Positions 47,285-57,046 of a DNA stretch of 64,000 bases are shown piece by piece. Origin of the DNA: Bacillus taeanensis (GTDB taxonomy: Bacteria; Bacillota; Bacilli; Bacillales; UBA6769); the NCBI RefSeq assembly GCF_003318295.1, contig NZ_QOCW01000010.1, positions 62,001-126,000 on the forward strand. Direction: 5' to 3'. A program made the translations under genes and the position numbers. The notes beneath the pieces were generated by a model that had not been told where the DNA came from, did not search any database, and saw only the letters and a program-made list of their open reading frames with translations. How positions within the stretch are numbered: position 1 is the stretch's first letter; every line of letters starts with the position of its first letter.

Positions 47285-47943
47285 AAAAACCAGTTATTTT
47301 TTGTGACTTTGACGGAACGATTACGAAAAAAGATAATATTGTCATGCTGATGAAACAGTTTGCTCCTCCAGAATGGGACGAGCTAAAAGATAAAGTGCTT
47401 TCCCAAGAAATTTCAATTCAACAAGGAGTTGGAAAAATGTTTTCGCTGCTTCCAACTTCTAAAAAACAAGAAATTACAAATTATGTATTAGAACATGCTG
47501 AAATACGGGAAGGATTTGAAGAGTTTGTAGCTTATACAAATAAACAAAGCATTCCTCTTTATATTGTTAGCGGAGGCATCGATTTTTTCGTTAAACCAAT
47601 GCTTGAGTCATTTGAGATTAATGGAAATATTTATTGCAATGAAAGTGACTTTACAGGGGAAAAAATAAAAATTATTTGGCCGCATTCTTGTGATGAACAT
47701 TGTGATAATGATTGCGGCTGCTGTAAGCCAAGTATTATTCGTCAGTTTGATTCAGAAAACTATGAACGAATTGTAATTGGTGATTCTATTACCGATTTAG
47801 CTGGAGCAAAATTAGCTGACCATGTACTAGCAAGAGAATTTTTATTAGAAAAATGTCAGTCACTCAATTTACCTCACACTTCTTTTGAAACATTTTTTGA
47901 TGTCATTGCGTACTTGGAAAAGCGGAAAGCAGGTGTGTTATAG
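47281..47943 (+). CDS. mtnX: 2-hydroxy-3-keto-5-methylthiopentenyl-1-phosphate phosphatase
   Basis: This 220-residue HAD phosphatase has the nucleophile motif [13 protein letters not shown] (residues 6-18), the Ser/Thr motif YIVSGGIDF, and [17 protein letters not shown] for Mg. The Cys-rich [14 protein letters not shown] insert is typical of MtnX. Start ATG 47281 overlaps the mtnW stop. Second gene of the SAM-controlled operon. Confidence 0.95.
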   Translation: MKKPVIFCDFDGTITKKDNIVMLMKQFAPPEWDELKDKVLSQEISIQQGVGKMFSLLPTSKKQEITNYVLEHAEIREGFEEFVAYTNKQSIPLYIVSGGIDFFVKPMLESFEINGNIYCNESDFTGEKIKIIWPHSCDEHCDNDCGCCKPSIIRQFDSENYERIVIGDSITDLAGAKLADHVLAREFLLEKCQSLNLPHTSFETFFDVIAYLEKRKAGVL

Positions 47944-47944
47944 G

Positions 47945-48586
47945 ATGATGATTAAAGAAAGATGGAATGAATTAGCGGATATTAAAGATGAGCTTGCTGC
48001 TCGTGACTGGTTTCCGGGTACAAGCGGTAACTTATCAATTAAAGTAAATGATGATCCGCTTCAGTTTTTAGTAACAGCAAGCGGTAAAGATAAACGAAAA
48101 CGTACAGAAGAAGACTTTCTACTTGTTGATGAACAGGGCAGTCCAGTTGAAACGACTCATTTAAAACCGTCAGCTGAAACATTAATTCATACAGAAGTTT
48201 ATAAACGAAGTGACGCAGGCTGTTCGCTGCATGTGCACACTGTTGATAACAATGTGATTTCAGAGCTGTATGCAGAAGAAGGGGCGATTACATTTCGTAA
48301 GCTTGAATTAATTAAAGCATTTGGTATTTGGGAAGAAGATGCAGAAATTACTATTCCAATTGTCGAAAACTATGCCGATATTCCAAAGCTTGCAAAAGAA
48401 ATTGGAAAATATGTAAATGAAAAAACGTTTGCTGTTCTTATTCGCAATCATGGGATCACTGTTTGGGGGAAAAACGGTTTTGACGCAAAAAAGCATTTAG
48501 AAGCATGTGAATTTTTATTTGGTTATCATTTGAAATTAAAAGCACATCAAGCATTTTTACAAACAAAGGCAGCACAAACAATTTAA
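47945..48586 (+). CDS. mtnB: Methylthioribulose-1-phosphate dehydratase
   Basis: This 213-residue class-II aldolase-like enzyme dehydrates methylthioribulose-1-phosphate. It has [31 protein letters not shown] (two zinc His) and [12 protein letters not shown] (third His). ATG 47945 follows the mtnX stop by one base. It is the last gene of the operon here: mtnD, which usually follows, is absent, and a terminator lies 20 bp on. Confidence 0.94.
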   Translation: MMIKERWNELADIKDELAARDWFPGTSGNLSIKVNDDPLQFLVTASGKDKRKRTEEDFLLVDEQGSPVETTHLKPSAETLIHTEVYKRSDAGCSLHVHTVDNNVISELYAEEGAITFRKLELIKAFGIWEEDAEITIPIVENYADIPKLAKEIGKYVNEKTFAVLIRNHGITVWGKNGFDAKKHLEACEFLFGYHLKLKAHQAFLQTKAAQTI

Positions 48587-48605
48587 AAGGTATTTTTGCT
48601 ATGTT

Positions 48606-48640
48606 AAGAGAGGAACTGATGAATAGTTCTTCTCTTTTTC
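48606..48640 (+). terminator. Terminator of mtnWXB
   Basis: AAGAGAGGAACT pairs with AGTTCTTCTCTT (one bulge), followed by TTTCTTTTTTT. It confirms that the operon ends after mtnB. Confidence 0.75.
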
Positions 48641-48716
48641 TTTTTTTATATGCTCATAAAAGTTTAAGAAATGAACGCGGGGGAAAAGCAACTAAGAAAT
48701 CAAGGAGGTGAACACG

Positions 48717-50042
48717 ATGTATGATGTGATGATTATCGGAGGGGGAGTTGCTGGGTTAATGCTTGCAGCAAAGTTAGCCCATTTTGAAATAAAGGTGCTG
48801 GTAATTGAAAAAGAGGAAAACAGCAGCAGCCTTTATAAAGGGGAGCTTCTCCAGCCTAAAAGCCTAGAAATATTTGATAAAGAAAAGCTGTTAGAAAAAG
48901 TGCTTCGTAACGGAAAAGAGCTTCCGACTGTTAATCTTGTGGAATTGCGCAGAAATAGTGATCATTCGTTCACGAAACTATCTGAAAATCAGTTTCAATA
49001 TGATATTCTACCTTCTCTTTACCATTCAGCTGTCATGATTCCTCATGAAGTATTAAAAACACTTTTATTAGAGGCTGCTAAATCTTCTTCATACTTTCAT
49101 TATCTTAGACCTGCAAAATTTCTAGGGTTTTCTCATGAAGATGAAGAGCAAGAAAAAAAAGCCCGCATAAGAATAGCAAATGAGGAAAAGCTGATATCCG
49201 CACGCTTTTATGTAGGAGCAGAAGGAAGGGCCTCAGTGATGCGAAAAGAAATGAATGTGAAAAAGAAAGAGCATACATATAATCATCATTTTTTAACGGT
49301 TTCCTTTCCGAGACCGCCGAATCTTCAAGAGTCGATGCTGATTTCAACACAGCATCGCTTTCTCGGGTTATTTCCTCTTCCAAATAACGAGGTGCGGACC
49401 GTGCTGTTAATTAAACCTGAGGAATATAAGCAGATGAGAAGAGAGGGACTGGAGAGCTTTTATAAAATCTTTCATGAACTAATGCCGGAGATGAAAGGTT
49501 ATGTTGATCAAATACGTTCTTGGAAAAAAATACAGCTGATGATTCCGGTAAGGCACAATGTATCAAAGTATGTGAAAGACAATTGTCTGCTTATGGGTGA
49601 TGCCGCCCATAGTGTTCACCCAATGGCAGGGGAAGGGATGAATCTTGCTATTCAAGATGCAGACGTATTAGGAGAACTGTTTAAATGGATGTTTAAAACG
49701 AAGCGTCTTACAAACAATCAGCTGCTTTGGTATGAAAACGTAAGAAAACCAAGAGTCGAATTCTTATCGCTTTTAAGTCATCAAGCTGCACTTCTCTATT
49801 CATTTCCTTATAAGTGGTGGCAGAAGGTAAGAATTAGAGGTATTCAGGCGACCGAAAATAATTCGCTCCTCCATTTTAAGCAGATGCTAAATACATCTGG
49901 CTTAGGAATATGGTACTTTTCTCTAAAGGACCGTCTCAAACAACTAAATATAATTCCGTATTTTGTAAATAAAGAGATCAAAAATCAGAAGTCTTATTTT
50001 TTTACAGAGGAAGATGATTATCCATGGCTTTATTATAGATAA
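48717..50042 (+). CDS. FAD-dependent monooxygenase, UbiH-like
   Basis: This protein of about 441 residues has the FAD fold of aromatic hydroxylases: MYDVMIIGGGVAGLMLAAKL (GxGxxG, residues 8-13), the middle segment FYVGAEGRASVMRK (DG-like motif altered to GAEG), and LLMGDAAHSVHPMAGEGMNL (GD motif). It would add oxygen to an aromatic or polyprenyl-like substrate using NAD(P)H. ATG 48717 has AAGGAGG nine bases ahead. It is followed after 13 bp by a methyltransferase gene. The substrate is unknown. Confidence 0.85.
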   Translation: MYDVMIIGGGVAGLMLAAKLAHFEIKVLVIEKEENSSSLYKGELLQPKSLEIFDKEKLLEKVLRNGKELPTVNLVELRRNSDHSFTKLSENQFQYDILPSLYHSAVMIPHEVLKTLLLEAAKSSSYFHYLRPAKFLGFSHEDEEQEKKARIRIANEEKLISARFYVGAEGRASVMRKEMNVKKKEHTYNHHFLTVSFPRPPNLQESMLISTQHRFLGLFPLPNNEVRTVLLIKPEEYKQMRREGLESFYKIFHELMPEMKGYVDQIRSWKKIQLMIPVRHNVSKYVKDNCLLMGDAAHSVHPMAGEGMNLAIQDADVLGELFKWMFKTKRLTNNQLLWYENVRKPRVEFLSLLSHQAALLYSFPYKWWQKVRIRGIQATENNSLLHFKQMLNTSGLGIWYFSLKDRLKQLNIIPYFVNKEIKNQKSYFFTEEDDYPWLYYR

Positions 50043-50055
50043 AGGAGGAACAGAG

Positions 50056-51054
50056 ATGCTTCAAGAGTGGCTGCGTTTATGGCAGGCAAGAAAGTGGATG
50101 AAAAGCAACGAGAAGTTTCTTTATACATGGCATGCTTATGTTGGATATTCTATGCATTTATTTGATTTATTTTTAAAGGGAAGAACCGTTCAAGACGCTG
50201 TATCTAGTCAGCATTTAGATGAAAGTTTATTAAAAAGATGGGTTGATGTTGGCGTTGCAATTGGACATCTAAAAAGAAAGAGAAATGGAAAAATAAAAAC
50301 GAGAAAAAAAATGAGACAATCTTTATCCAAAAGCAGTCATCATTCTGTAGGGGCGCTTTTAAAAGAAATGATGGAGCTTCATATTCCTAGTTTATTATCT
50401 TATCCAGAATTATTACAAGGAGAGAAGAAAAATCGTTTCTCAGAAGGTCATTTTGCTTCTACAGTGGCCGAAACATCAACAATACTTGAACGGTTAGTTT
50501 TTCCAAAAGTATATCGCTGGATCAAAAAAAACAACATACAAACTGTTATTGATTTAGGGTGTGGCTATGCTGGTTATTTAATGCGTCTAAGCGAAAAACG
50601 TTCAAACATGGAGCTTGTTGGAGTAGAAGTAAATGAAGAAGTATGTAAAGAAGCGAAAAACCGTATCAATAGTAACAAATTTAACAATATTTTCTTATAT
50701 CAAAGTGATTTAAGAGATTGGCAGTATAATAAAAAGGTAGACATGGTAATGTTAAATAATCTTCTTTATTATTTTCCCCAAAGCGAAAGAGAATGCTTAT
50801 TTGAAAAAGCTTATAAATTGACAGGAGAAAACGGAACAATTGGCATTATTACCCCGTTAGATGCTCCTAACCACGGTCAAGCATTTTCAGCAGCATTTAA
50901 CAGCTTTATGAACGCTCATGAAAATTTATATCCACTTCCAACTATAGAGTCAATGAAAGCTGATGCAAAAAAACACGGATTTAAAATAAAAAAAATTCAG
51001 CCAGTTATTAAAGAGGGTGGTTGGTATTTTATTTGTTTCGCAAAAAATAGGTGA
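50056..51054 (+). CDS. SAM-dependent methyltransferase with N-terminal helical domain
   Basis: This 332-residue protein has an N-terminal part (about residues 1-110) with helices like the dimerisation winged-helix domain of small-molecule O-methyltransferases, then a Rossmann methyltransferase domain: motif I TVIDLGCGYAGYLMRLS (about residue 171), VGVEVNEEV, and VDMVMLNNLLYYFPQSE. It probably methylates a small molecule, perhaps the product of the FAD monooxygenase gene just upstream (13-bp gap, AAAGGAGG SD). Neither product is identified. Confidence 0.82.
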   Translation: MLQEWLRLWQARKWMKSNEKFLYTWHAYVGYSMHLFDLFLKGRTVQDAVSSQHLDESLLKRWVDVGVAIGHLKRKRNGKIKTRKKMRQSLSKSSHHSVGALLKEMMELHIPSLLSYPELLQGEKKNRFSEGHFASTVAETSTILERLVFPKVYRWIKKNNIQTVIDLGCGYAGYLMRLSEKRSNMELVGVEVNEEVCKEAKNRINSNKFNNIFLYQSDLRDWQYNKKVDMVMLNNLLYYFPQSERECLFEKAYKLTGENGTIGIITPLDAPNHGQAFSAAFNSFMNAHENLYPLPTIESMKADAKKHGFKIKKIQPVIKEGGWYFICFAKNR

Positions 51055-51136
51055 ATGATTAAGGTTTTCTTTACATGAAACGCTTTTATATTCGCCTTCT
51101 TTGAAGCTTGTCTATACATGTGCTCGTTATCACCTG

Positions 51137-51144
51137 CATACAAT
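51137..51144 (+). promoter_or_regulatory. Sigma-E-like -10 box before asnO
   Basis: CATACAAT at 51137-51144 matches the sigma-E -10 consensus and lies 37 bp before asnO, a sigma-E gene in B. subtilis. The -35 part is weak. Confidence 0.35.
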
Positions 51145-51181
51145 AAATTATTAATTAGAGTTTGTGAGAGGGTGAATACTT

Positions 51182-53041
51182 ATGTGCGGTATAACAGGCT
51201 GGATCGATTATCAGCGGGATTTAACAAAGGAAACAAAAACAATAGAAAATATGGCTAAGACACTTACAAAGCGTGGTCCTGATGCATCAAATATTTGGTC
51301 ATCAACACATTGTTTATTTGGTCACAAAAGATTAGTTGTTGTAGATCCTTCAGGTGGAAAGCAGCCGATGACGAGAGCAAAACAAGAAAAAAAATATACA
51401 ATTTGTTATAATGGAGAACTTTATAACACAGAAGATATTCGCAGTGAATTATTAAAGAGAGGATATCGCTTTCAGTCACATTCTGATACCGAAGTTTTGC
51501 TAACTTCTTATATTGAGTGGCAGGAAAATTGTGTGAATTATTTAAATGGTATTTTTGCTTTTACAATTTGGGATCATCAATATAATAAGCTGTTTGCAGC
51601 ACGTGATCGTCTTGGTGTTAAACCATTTTTTTATAAAGAACAAGGCAGCAGCTTTTTATTTGGTTCAGAAATTAAAGCGATATTAAAACATCCTGACGTA
51701 AAAACAGAACTTGATCGAGAAGGTTTGCAGGAAGTATTCGGATTAGCACCTTCAAGAACACCAGGTCACGGAGTATTTAGAGGGATGAAGGAACTGAGGC
51801 CTGCTCACGCATTAACTTTATCTAGAGAAACTGGCTTAAAGATTTGGCGCTATTGGAATGTGAAAAGCGTCGAACATCGTGAGTCATTAGATGATACTGC
51901 TTCACATGTTCGTTCACTATTTACTGATGCAGTTGAGAGACAGCTAGTTTCCGATGTTCCAGTTTGTACGTTTTTATCAGGTGGAGTAGACTCTAGTGCA
52001 ATCAGTGCTATTGCAGCAAAATACTATAAAGAAAAAAGAAATGAAACGCTTCATACATTTTCAATTGATTATGTAGATAATGATAAATACTTCAAAAAAA
52101 GTGATTTTCAGCCAAATGCTGATGGTCCCTATATAAAGAAAATGACAGATAGTCTTGGAACGATTCATCACTCTTTAATTATTAATACAGAGCAGTTAGT
52201 AGATCATCTAAAAGAGTCGGTTTATGTGAGGGACTTACCCGGGATGGCAGATGTTGATTCCTCACTGCTTTGGTTTTGTAAAGAAATTAAAAAACATGCG
52301 ACAGTAGGATTATCAGGAGAATGTGCAGACGAAATATTTGGCGGTTATCCATGGTTCCATAAGCAGGAACTTTTTTATTATGACGGATTTCCTTGGATGC
52401 GTTCTTTAAAAGCACGTGAAGAACTTTTAAAGCCTGAGTGGCAGCGTACGTTAATGCTTGAACAATATGTAAATAGGCGCTATCAAGAAACTGTGAAAGA
52501 GACACCAAAATTAGATGGCGAAGAAAAAGTAGAAGCGCGAAGAAGAGAATTATTTTATTTAAACTTACTATGGTTTATGACGACATTATTAGACCGGAAA
52601 GATCGAATGAGTATGGGAGCTAGTTTAGAAGTACGTGTTCCATTTTCTGATCATCGTATTGTCGAGTATGTGTGGAATATTCCGTGGAAAATGAAAATGA
52701 TTGATGATCGGGAGAAAGGTATTTTACGTAGAGCTTTGCAAGGTGTACTGCCTCATGAGGTGCTTTATCGTAAAAAAAGTCCTTATCCAAAAACACATAA
52801 TCCTCATTATACGAAAGCAGTTAGAACATGGCTGCTTGATATTCTCAAACAAAATAATAGTCCACTTTTAGAATTCTTTGACAGAAGCAAATTAGAGCAA
52901 ATTGCATTAACAGACGGACAATCGTTTAAAGTTCCTTGGTTTGGGCAGCTTATGACAGGTCCGCAATTAATTGCATTTTTAGCGCAGCTTCATTTTTGGT
53001 TAGTTGAATATAATATAAATGTAATAGACCGGCCTGTATAA
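51182..53041 (+). CDS. asnO: Asparagine synthetase (glutamine-hydrolysing), AsnO type
   Basis: This 619-residue enzyme makes asparagine from aspartate, glutamine and ATP. The glutaminase domain starts with the catalytic Cys2 (MCGITGWIDY) and has CYNGELYNT and SHSDTEVLLTSY. The synthetase domain (about residues 215-560) has the pyrophosphate loop TFLSGGVDSSAIS and GLSGECADEIFGGYPWF. Length matches B. subtilis AsnO (614), used in sporulation. GAGAGGGTG precedes the ATG. The convergent MATE and the AraC gene beyond it fit the asnO-yisQ-yisR order of B. subtilis. Confidence 0.93.
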   Translation: MCGITGWIDYQRDLTKETKTIENMAKTLTKRGPDASNIWSSTHCLFGHKRLVVVDPSGGKQPMTRAKQEKKYTICYNGELYNTEDIRSELLKRGYRFQSHSDTEVLLTSYIEWQENCVNYLNGIFAFTIWDHQYNKLFAARDRLGVKPFFYKEQGSSFLFGSEIKAILKHPDVKTELDREGLQEVFGLAPSRTPGHGVFRGMKELRPAHALTLSRETGLKIWRYWNVKSVEHRESLDDTASHVRSLFTDAVERQLVSDVPVCTFLSGGVDSSAISAIAAKYYKEKRNETLHTFSIDYVDNDKYFKKSDFQPNADGPYIKKMTDSLGTIHHSLIINTEQLVDHLKESVYVRDLPGMADVDSSLLWFCKEIKKHATVGLSGECADEIFGGYPWFHKQELFYYDGFPWMRSLKAREELLKPEWQRTLMLEQYVNRRYQETVKETPKLDGEEKVEARRRELFYLNLLWFMTTLLDRKDRMSMGASLEVRVPFSDHRIVEYVWNIPWKMKMIDDREKGILRRALQGVLPHEVLYRKKSPYPKTHNPHYTKAVRTWLLDILKQNNSPLLEFFDRSKLEQIALTDGQSFKVPWFGQLMTGPQLIAFLAQLHFWLVEYNINVIDRPV

Positions 53042-53056
53042 AGGTTGGTCTATTAC
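53021..53056. terminator. Hairpin shared by asnO and the MATE gene
   Basis: GTAATAGACC (53021-53030) pairs with GGTCTATTAC (53047-53056), with further CCT/AGG pairing inside. It includes the last asnO codons. No strong T-run follows. Confidence 0.55.
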
Positions 53057-53064
53057 ATTTGGAA

Positions 53065-54438
53065 CTATGTAGTAATTTCGATATTCGTTTTTTTCTTATT
53101 AATAAAGGACATTTGAATCCAAACTTTTGAACGCCAGCGCCATAACATTAATAGACCGCGAAGCCATTCATCGGCAATAAAGGAAATCCAAATACCAATC
53201 AGTCCTAAGTCACAAGGGATGGCAAGAAAGTAAGCAATGGGTACACCGATAAACCACATGGATAATATCCCGATATACATTGGAAACTTTACATCTCCAG
53301 CAGCACGCAGTGAATTAATGACAACAAGATTAAATGCTCGGCCTGGTTCCAAAACAATAGTTAAAATCATCAAGATAATACCCATTTCAATAATTGTTGA
53401 GTTATTCGTAAAAATAGACAGAAGCGGCTTTGAAAAGACTGCAAAGATTAAAGCAAGTGTAAATGACATAACCATTGCAATTTTTAAACTTTTTAAACAT
53501 CGTTCATAGGCTTCTTCATGTTTACCGGCACCAACTTGGTGACCGACCATAATTTGAGTTCCTTGTCCGACAGCAATCGCAAATAGAAAAATAAACATCA
53601 TAATATTTTGCGTATAAATTTTTGTTGTAATGGCAGCAGTACCAAGAAATGTAATAAAGAACATAATAAGCATTTGAGAAGTATGATAAGATAATTGCTC
53701 TCCAGCTGAAGGAAGCCCAATTTTGAGTAATTTTTTTACATGCTCTATTTTCAGTTCAATTAGTAATTTAAATGGAAGAGGTTCAGAAATTCGAATAACT
53801 AATAAAAAGACGATAGCAATTAAGCCAATACAGCGACTTACAACTGTTGAAATTGCTACTCCTGTTACTCCTAGTTCTGGAAATCCAAATGCTCCAAAGA
53901 TTAATAAATAATTTCCAATAATGTTTAATACATTCATACCGACTGTTACAAACATGGCGTCCTTAGTAAAACTATAGCTTCTTAAACTAGCACCAATCGT
54001 CATAAAGATCCCTTGAATAAATGTAAAGCCTCCAACGATTTGTAAATAAATAATCCCTTGATCAAATAATTCATTTGGTAAATTCATTACGCGGAGAAAA
54101 ACATCCCCAAAAAAGATAAAACAAACGCTTAACAGCAGGCCAAGGAGAAAGTTTACTCCAAGGGAGACAATGGTAATTTCACCGGCTGCTTTTTCATTAT
54201 TTGCGCCTAAATTTTGTGCCACAAGAATTGAAGTGCCTGTTGCTACAAATCCAAAGATGACAATCATAATAAACAACAGCTGATTGGCAACTCCAACTGC
54301 CGCAACAGCATTATCATCATATTGACTTAACATAAGGGTATCTGCATTCCCCATTATCATATGAAGAAATATTTCAATAAAAATCGGCCAAGTTAATGTA
54401 AAAAGAGTGAGGTTTTTGTCAGTTTTTTTGTTTTTCAT
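53065..54438 (-). CDS. yisQ: MATE-family efflux transporter, YisQ-like
   Basis: This 457-residue protein has about twelve membrane segments in two MATE repeats. Signatures visible are TLTWPIFIEIFLHMIMGNAD, AVAAVGVANQLLF, GTSILVAQNLGAN, and in the second half GQGTQIMVGHQVGAGKHEEAYERCL. It exports drugs or metabolites with Na+ or H+. The name follows the asnO-yisQ-yisR gene order of B. subtilis. It is divergent from the AraC-type regulator. Confidence 0.85.
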   Translation of the reverse strand: MKNKKTDKNLTLFTLTWPIFIEIFLHMIMGNADTLMLSQYDDNAVAAVGVANQLLFIMIVIFGFVATGTSILVAQNLGANNEKAAGEITIVSLGVNFLLGLLLSVCFIFFGDVFLRVMNLPNELFDQGIIYLQIVGGFTFIQGIFMTIGASLRSYSFTKDAMFVTVGMNVLNIIGNYLLIFGAFGFPELGVTGVAISTVVSRCIGLIAIVFLLVIRISEPLPFKLLIELKIEHVKKLLKIGLPSAGEQLSYHTSQMLIMFFITFLGTAAITTKIYTQNIMMFIFLFAIAVGQGTQIMVGHQVGAGKHEEAYERCLKSLKIAMVMSFTLALIFAVFSKPLLSIFTNNSTIIEMGIILMILTIVLEPGRAFNLVVINSLRAAGDVKFPMYIGILSMWFIGVPIAYFLAIPCDLGLIGIWISFIADEWLRGLLMLWRWRSKVWIQMSFINKKKTNIEITT

Positions 54439-54560
54439 TTGATCAACCTTTCTACTTTTGAATCAATATAGTCACTAGTTTACTTAGATTTTGGTATGAT
54501 AAAAAGAGATAGAAACGATATGAATTGTAAAATCCCGACATAGCAAAAGGAGTGTTTATA

Positions 54561-55436
54561 ATGATTAGCTTTCATATCCCGCCATTCCCAACATTTATAA
54601 AAGGAGCTGAAGGTGTATTTCGAAAAGGGGATAAACACTTTAAACGTACATTCAGCGTATTTGACTTTATATATGTAAAGTCTGGGACGTTACACATGAC
54701 CGAAGATAAACAAGCGTATTCCATTTCAGAAGGAGAGTATATTATTCTTTTGCCAGGATTAGAGCATTTTGGTCATCAAGTTTGTGCAGAAGATACATCC
54801 ATTTATTGGCTTCATTTTTCAATGGATGACTATCAAATTGTAAATAAACAAAGCATAGATTGGTCTGATATTATTAAGCGTGAAAGTTCCTTTACAGAGT
54901 CAGATTATTTTAATTTCTATCTTCCTCGTTATGGAAAATTTCAATCAAAAATGGCGCTCGAACAGCAGTTAAAAAGTTTAATTGCTTTAAATAAAGTGGC
55001 AAGTCCTGAAGAAAGACTGAAACAACAAACATTGTTTTATGATTTTATTATTCAATTACAAAAGGATGCCATTCATATCCCGTCTGCTGCTGAACAAGTA
55101 ACGAGTAAGGTAATTGAATATCTGCAAAAAAATTATCATCAATCCATTAAAATGGACGATTTATCAAAGGCACTGCTTTACCATCCCGATTATATTGTAC
55201 GTTCAATGAAAAAAACAATCGGCATTTCACCGATGCAGTATTTAACTCAATATCGTCTATTTATCGCGAAACAGGAATTAGTGAATTCCAGCAATAAAAT
55301 TAGTGCCATTGCTAACAAAATTGGTATTGATGATTCTGCTTATTTTTCGAAGCTGTTTAAAAAAGAAGTGGGCGTGAGTGCGACACAATATCAGCGTCTT
55401 TCAAAAAGAAAAAATAGCCTAGAAAAACAAAACTAG
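54561..55436 (+). CDS. yisR: AraC-family regulator, YisR-like
   Basis: This 291-residue regulator has an N-terminal cupin-like effector domain (about residues 15-120, DFIYVKSGTLHMTED, LPGLEHFGHQ) and a C-terminal AraC double HTH (about 185-285, IKMDDLSKALLYHPDYIVRS, SAIANKIGIDDSAYFSKLFKKEVG). ATG 54561 has AAAAGGAG. It is divergent from the MATE gene, so control of that gene is likely. Position and shape match B. subtilis YisR. A ligand is not evident. Confidence 0.85.
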   Translation: MISFHIPPFPTFIKGAEGVFRKGDKHFKRTFSVFDFIYVKSGTLHMTEDKQAYSISEGEYIILLPGLEHFGHQVCAEDTSIYWLHFSMDDYQIVNKQSIDWSDIIKRESSFTESDYFNFYLPRYGKFQSKMALEQQLKSLIALNKVASPEERLKQQTLFYDFIIQLQKDAIHIPSAAEQVTSKVIEYLQKNYHQSIKMDDLSKALLYHPDYIVRSMKKTIGISPMQYLTQYRLFIAKQELVNSSNKISAIANKIGIDDSAYFSKLFKKEVGVSATQYQRLSKRKNSLEKQN

Positions 55437-55814
55437 GTTGTTTTTAACATTATTTGCTGTGTTAACAAAAACATGCAAGCGATTGTTCTGATTTGTTGTG
55501 TAATATTTAGTCTGTATAGGAAGTTTTACAGCGATTTGTTTTGTAATGGTTTAACAGGACTGCTAATGACAGCAAAAGATAAGGTTTTCTGTTTTTTATA
55601 ATAATTATGTTATATTAATTAACTGCTAAAATTAGATACATAGTGTAACATTTTTAAAATTATTCATCTTTTATTTTTCAAAAAACTGTATTTTATCAGC
55701 GGAATCGTTTACAATTGCAGTTGAAGCAAAGGGTTAAGCGTTTAATTTCATTTAGAGATACTTTCGAAAAAATATAAAAAACTTTTTATTGGAGTGTGTG
55801 GAGGAGGGCCCGGC
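55437..55814. other. Gene-free interval before the LacI gene
   Basis: No gene is seen in 378 bases. The start has AAAACAA-AACTAGG-TTGTTTTT, a likely terminator for the AraC gene. The rest is AT-rich. No riboswitch or repeat is visible to me. It presumably holds the promoter of the LacI gene. Confidence 0.45.
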
Positions 55815-56840
55815 ATGGCAGTAACGATAAAAGATGTAGCAAAAATGGCAAATGTTTCACCATCTACTGTTTCAAGAGTAATTGCGAACAACCCGCGCAT
55901 AAGTGAAAAAACAAAAAGACGTGTACGCGAAACGATGAAACAGTTAGGTTATCATCCGAATTTTCATGCAAGAAGTTTAGCAAATAAAAGTACAGATACA
56001 GTGGGTGTAGTTATGCCTAGTGCTGCCCATAATGTTCTGCAAAATCCTTTTTTTCCTGAGGTTTTAAGAGGGATTAGTACAAAGGCATATGAAAATCGTT
56101 ATGGATTATATTTATCAACTGGAACAACAGAAGAGGAAATTTTTGAGGAAGTGGTTACAATGGTGCAAGGGCGGCGTGTCGATGGAATTATTCTATTGTA
56201 TTCCCGTGTCGATGATCAAATAATGAATTATCTAGAAGAGGAACAGTTTCCTTTTACAGTGATTGGTAAACCATATATTCATGCTGAACGCATAACACAT
56301 GTGGACAATGATAATTATTACATTGCAAAGGAAGTAACCGATTATTTAATTCAGCTTGGTCATGAGCGAATTGCCTTTGTAGGGGGAAATTTAGATTTAG
56401 TTGTCACACGTGATCGGATGCGTGGTTATCAACAAGCATTAATTGAGGCAGAAATCCCTTTTCATGATGAATATACAATCCATGAAAAGTTTCTTAAGGA
56501 AGGTGGAAGGGATGCGATTGCTGAGCTGTTATCTTTAGATCAGCCGCCAACAGCACTTGTCGTTTCAGATGATTTAATGGCTTTTGGTATGCTGAGTCAC
56601 CTTGATAATATGAATGTAAGAGTTCCAGAGGATATTTCAATTATTAGCTTTAATAATATTATGTTATCGGATTATTCAAGGCCTCCATTAACATCTGTTG
56701 ATATTAATATTTTTCAGCTTGGATTTGAAGCAGCAAATTGTTTAATTGAAAAAATTAAACATCCTAATGCGCTGCCAAAGCGGATTACAATTCCAGCAAA
56801 AATGATCAAAAGACAATCTTGTTATCTATTAAAAAGTTAA
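55815..56840 (+). CDS. LacI-family transcriptional regulator, MalR-like
   Basis: This 341-residue regulator has the LacI HTH (MAVTIKDVAKMANVSPSTVS, then hinge SLANKSTDTVGVVMP) and a sugar-binding type-I fold (NPFFPEVLRGIS, VDGIILLYSR, VTDYLIQLGHERIAFVGG, ALVVSDDLMAFGML, SIISFNN). The sequence is closer in style to maltose-type MalR regulators than to DegA, which holds this position in B. subtilis. No sugar operon lies near it, so the target and effector are unknown. ATG 55815 has GGAGGAGGG ahead. Confidence 0.88.
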   Translation: MAVTIKDVAKMANVSPSTVSRVIANNPRISEKTKRRVRETMKQLGYHPNFHARSLANKSTDTVGVVMPSAAHNVLQNPFFPEVLRGISTKAYENRYGLYLSTGTTEEEIFEEVVTMVQGRRVDGIILLYSRVDDQIMNYLEEEQFPFTVIGKPYIHAERITHVDNDNYYIAKEVTDYLIQLGHERIAFVGGNLDLVVTRDRMRGYQQALIEAEIPFHDEYTIHEKFLKEGGRDAIAELLSLDQPPTALVVSDDLMAFGMLSHLDNMNVRVPEDISIISFNNIMLSDYSRPPLTSVDINIFQLGFEAANCLIEKIKHPNALPKRITIPAKMIKRQSCYLLKS

Positions 56841-57046
56841 AGAAACTATTCATTTTAACAAACAAGTTTGCATAGAGATAAGATAACACTGCATGAAGAA
56901 AAATCCATCTTGAGCAAATTCTCCCCTAAATCATATACTAAATAGGATTTCAACCATTTGTTTGCATAATGAGGTATGGATCGTCCAAAAAAACCTCAAA
57001 CTAGTTCGTGTGGTAAAAATATACAAACAAAAAGGGCGGTTGAATA

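Noticed and set aside
55815..56840. degA assignment for the LacI gene
   Set aside because: The position fits B. subtilis degA, but the sequence reads more like maltose-type MalR regulators, so no symbol was given.
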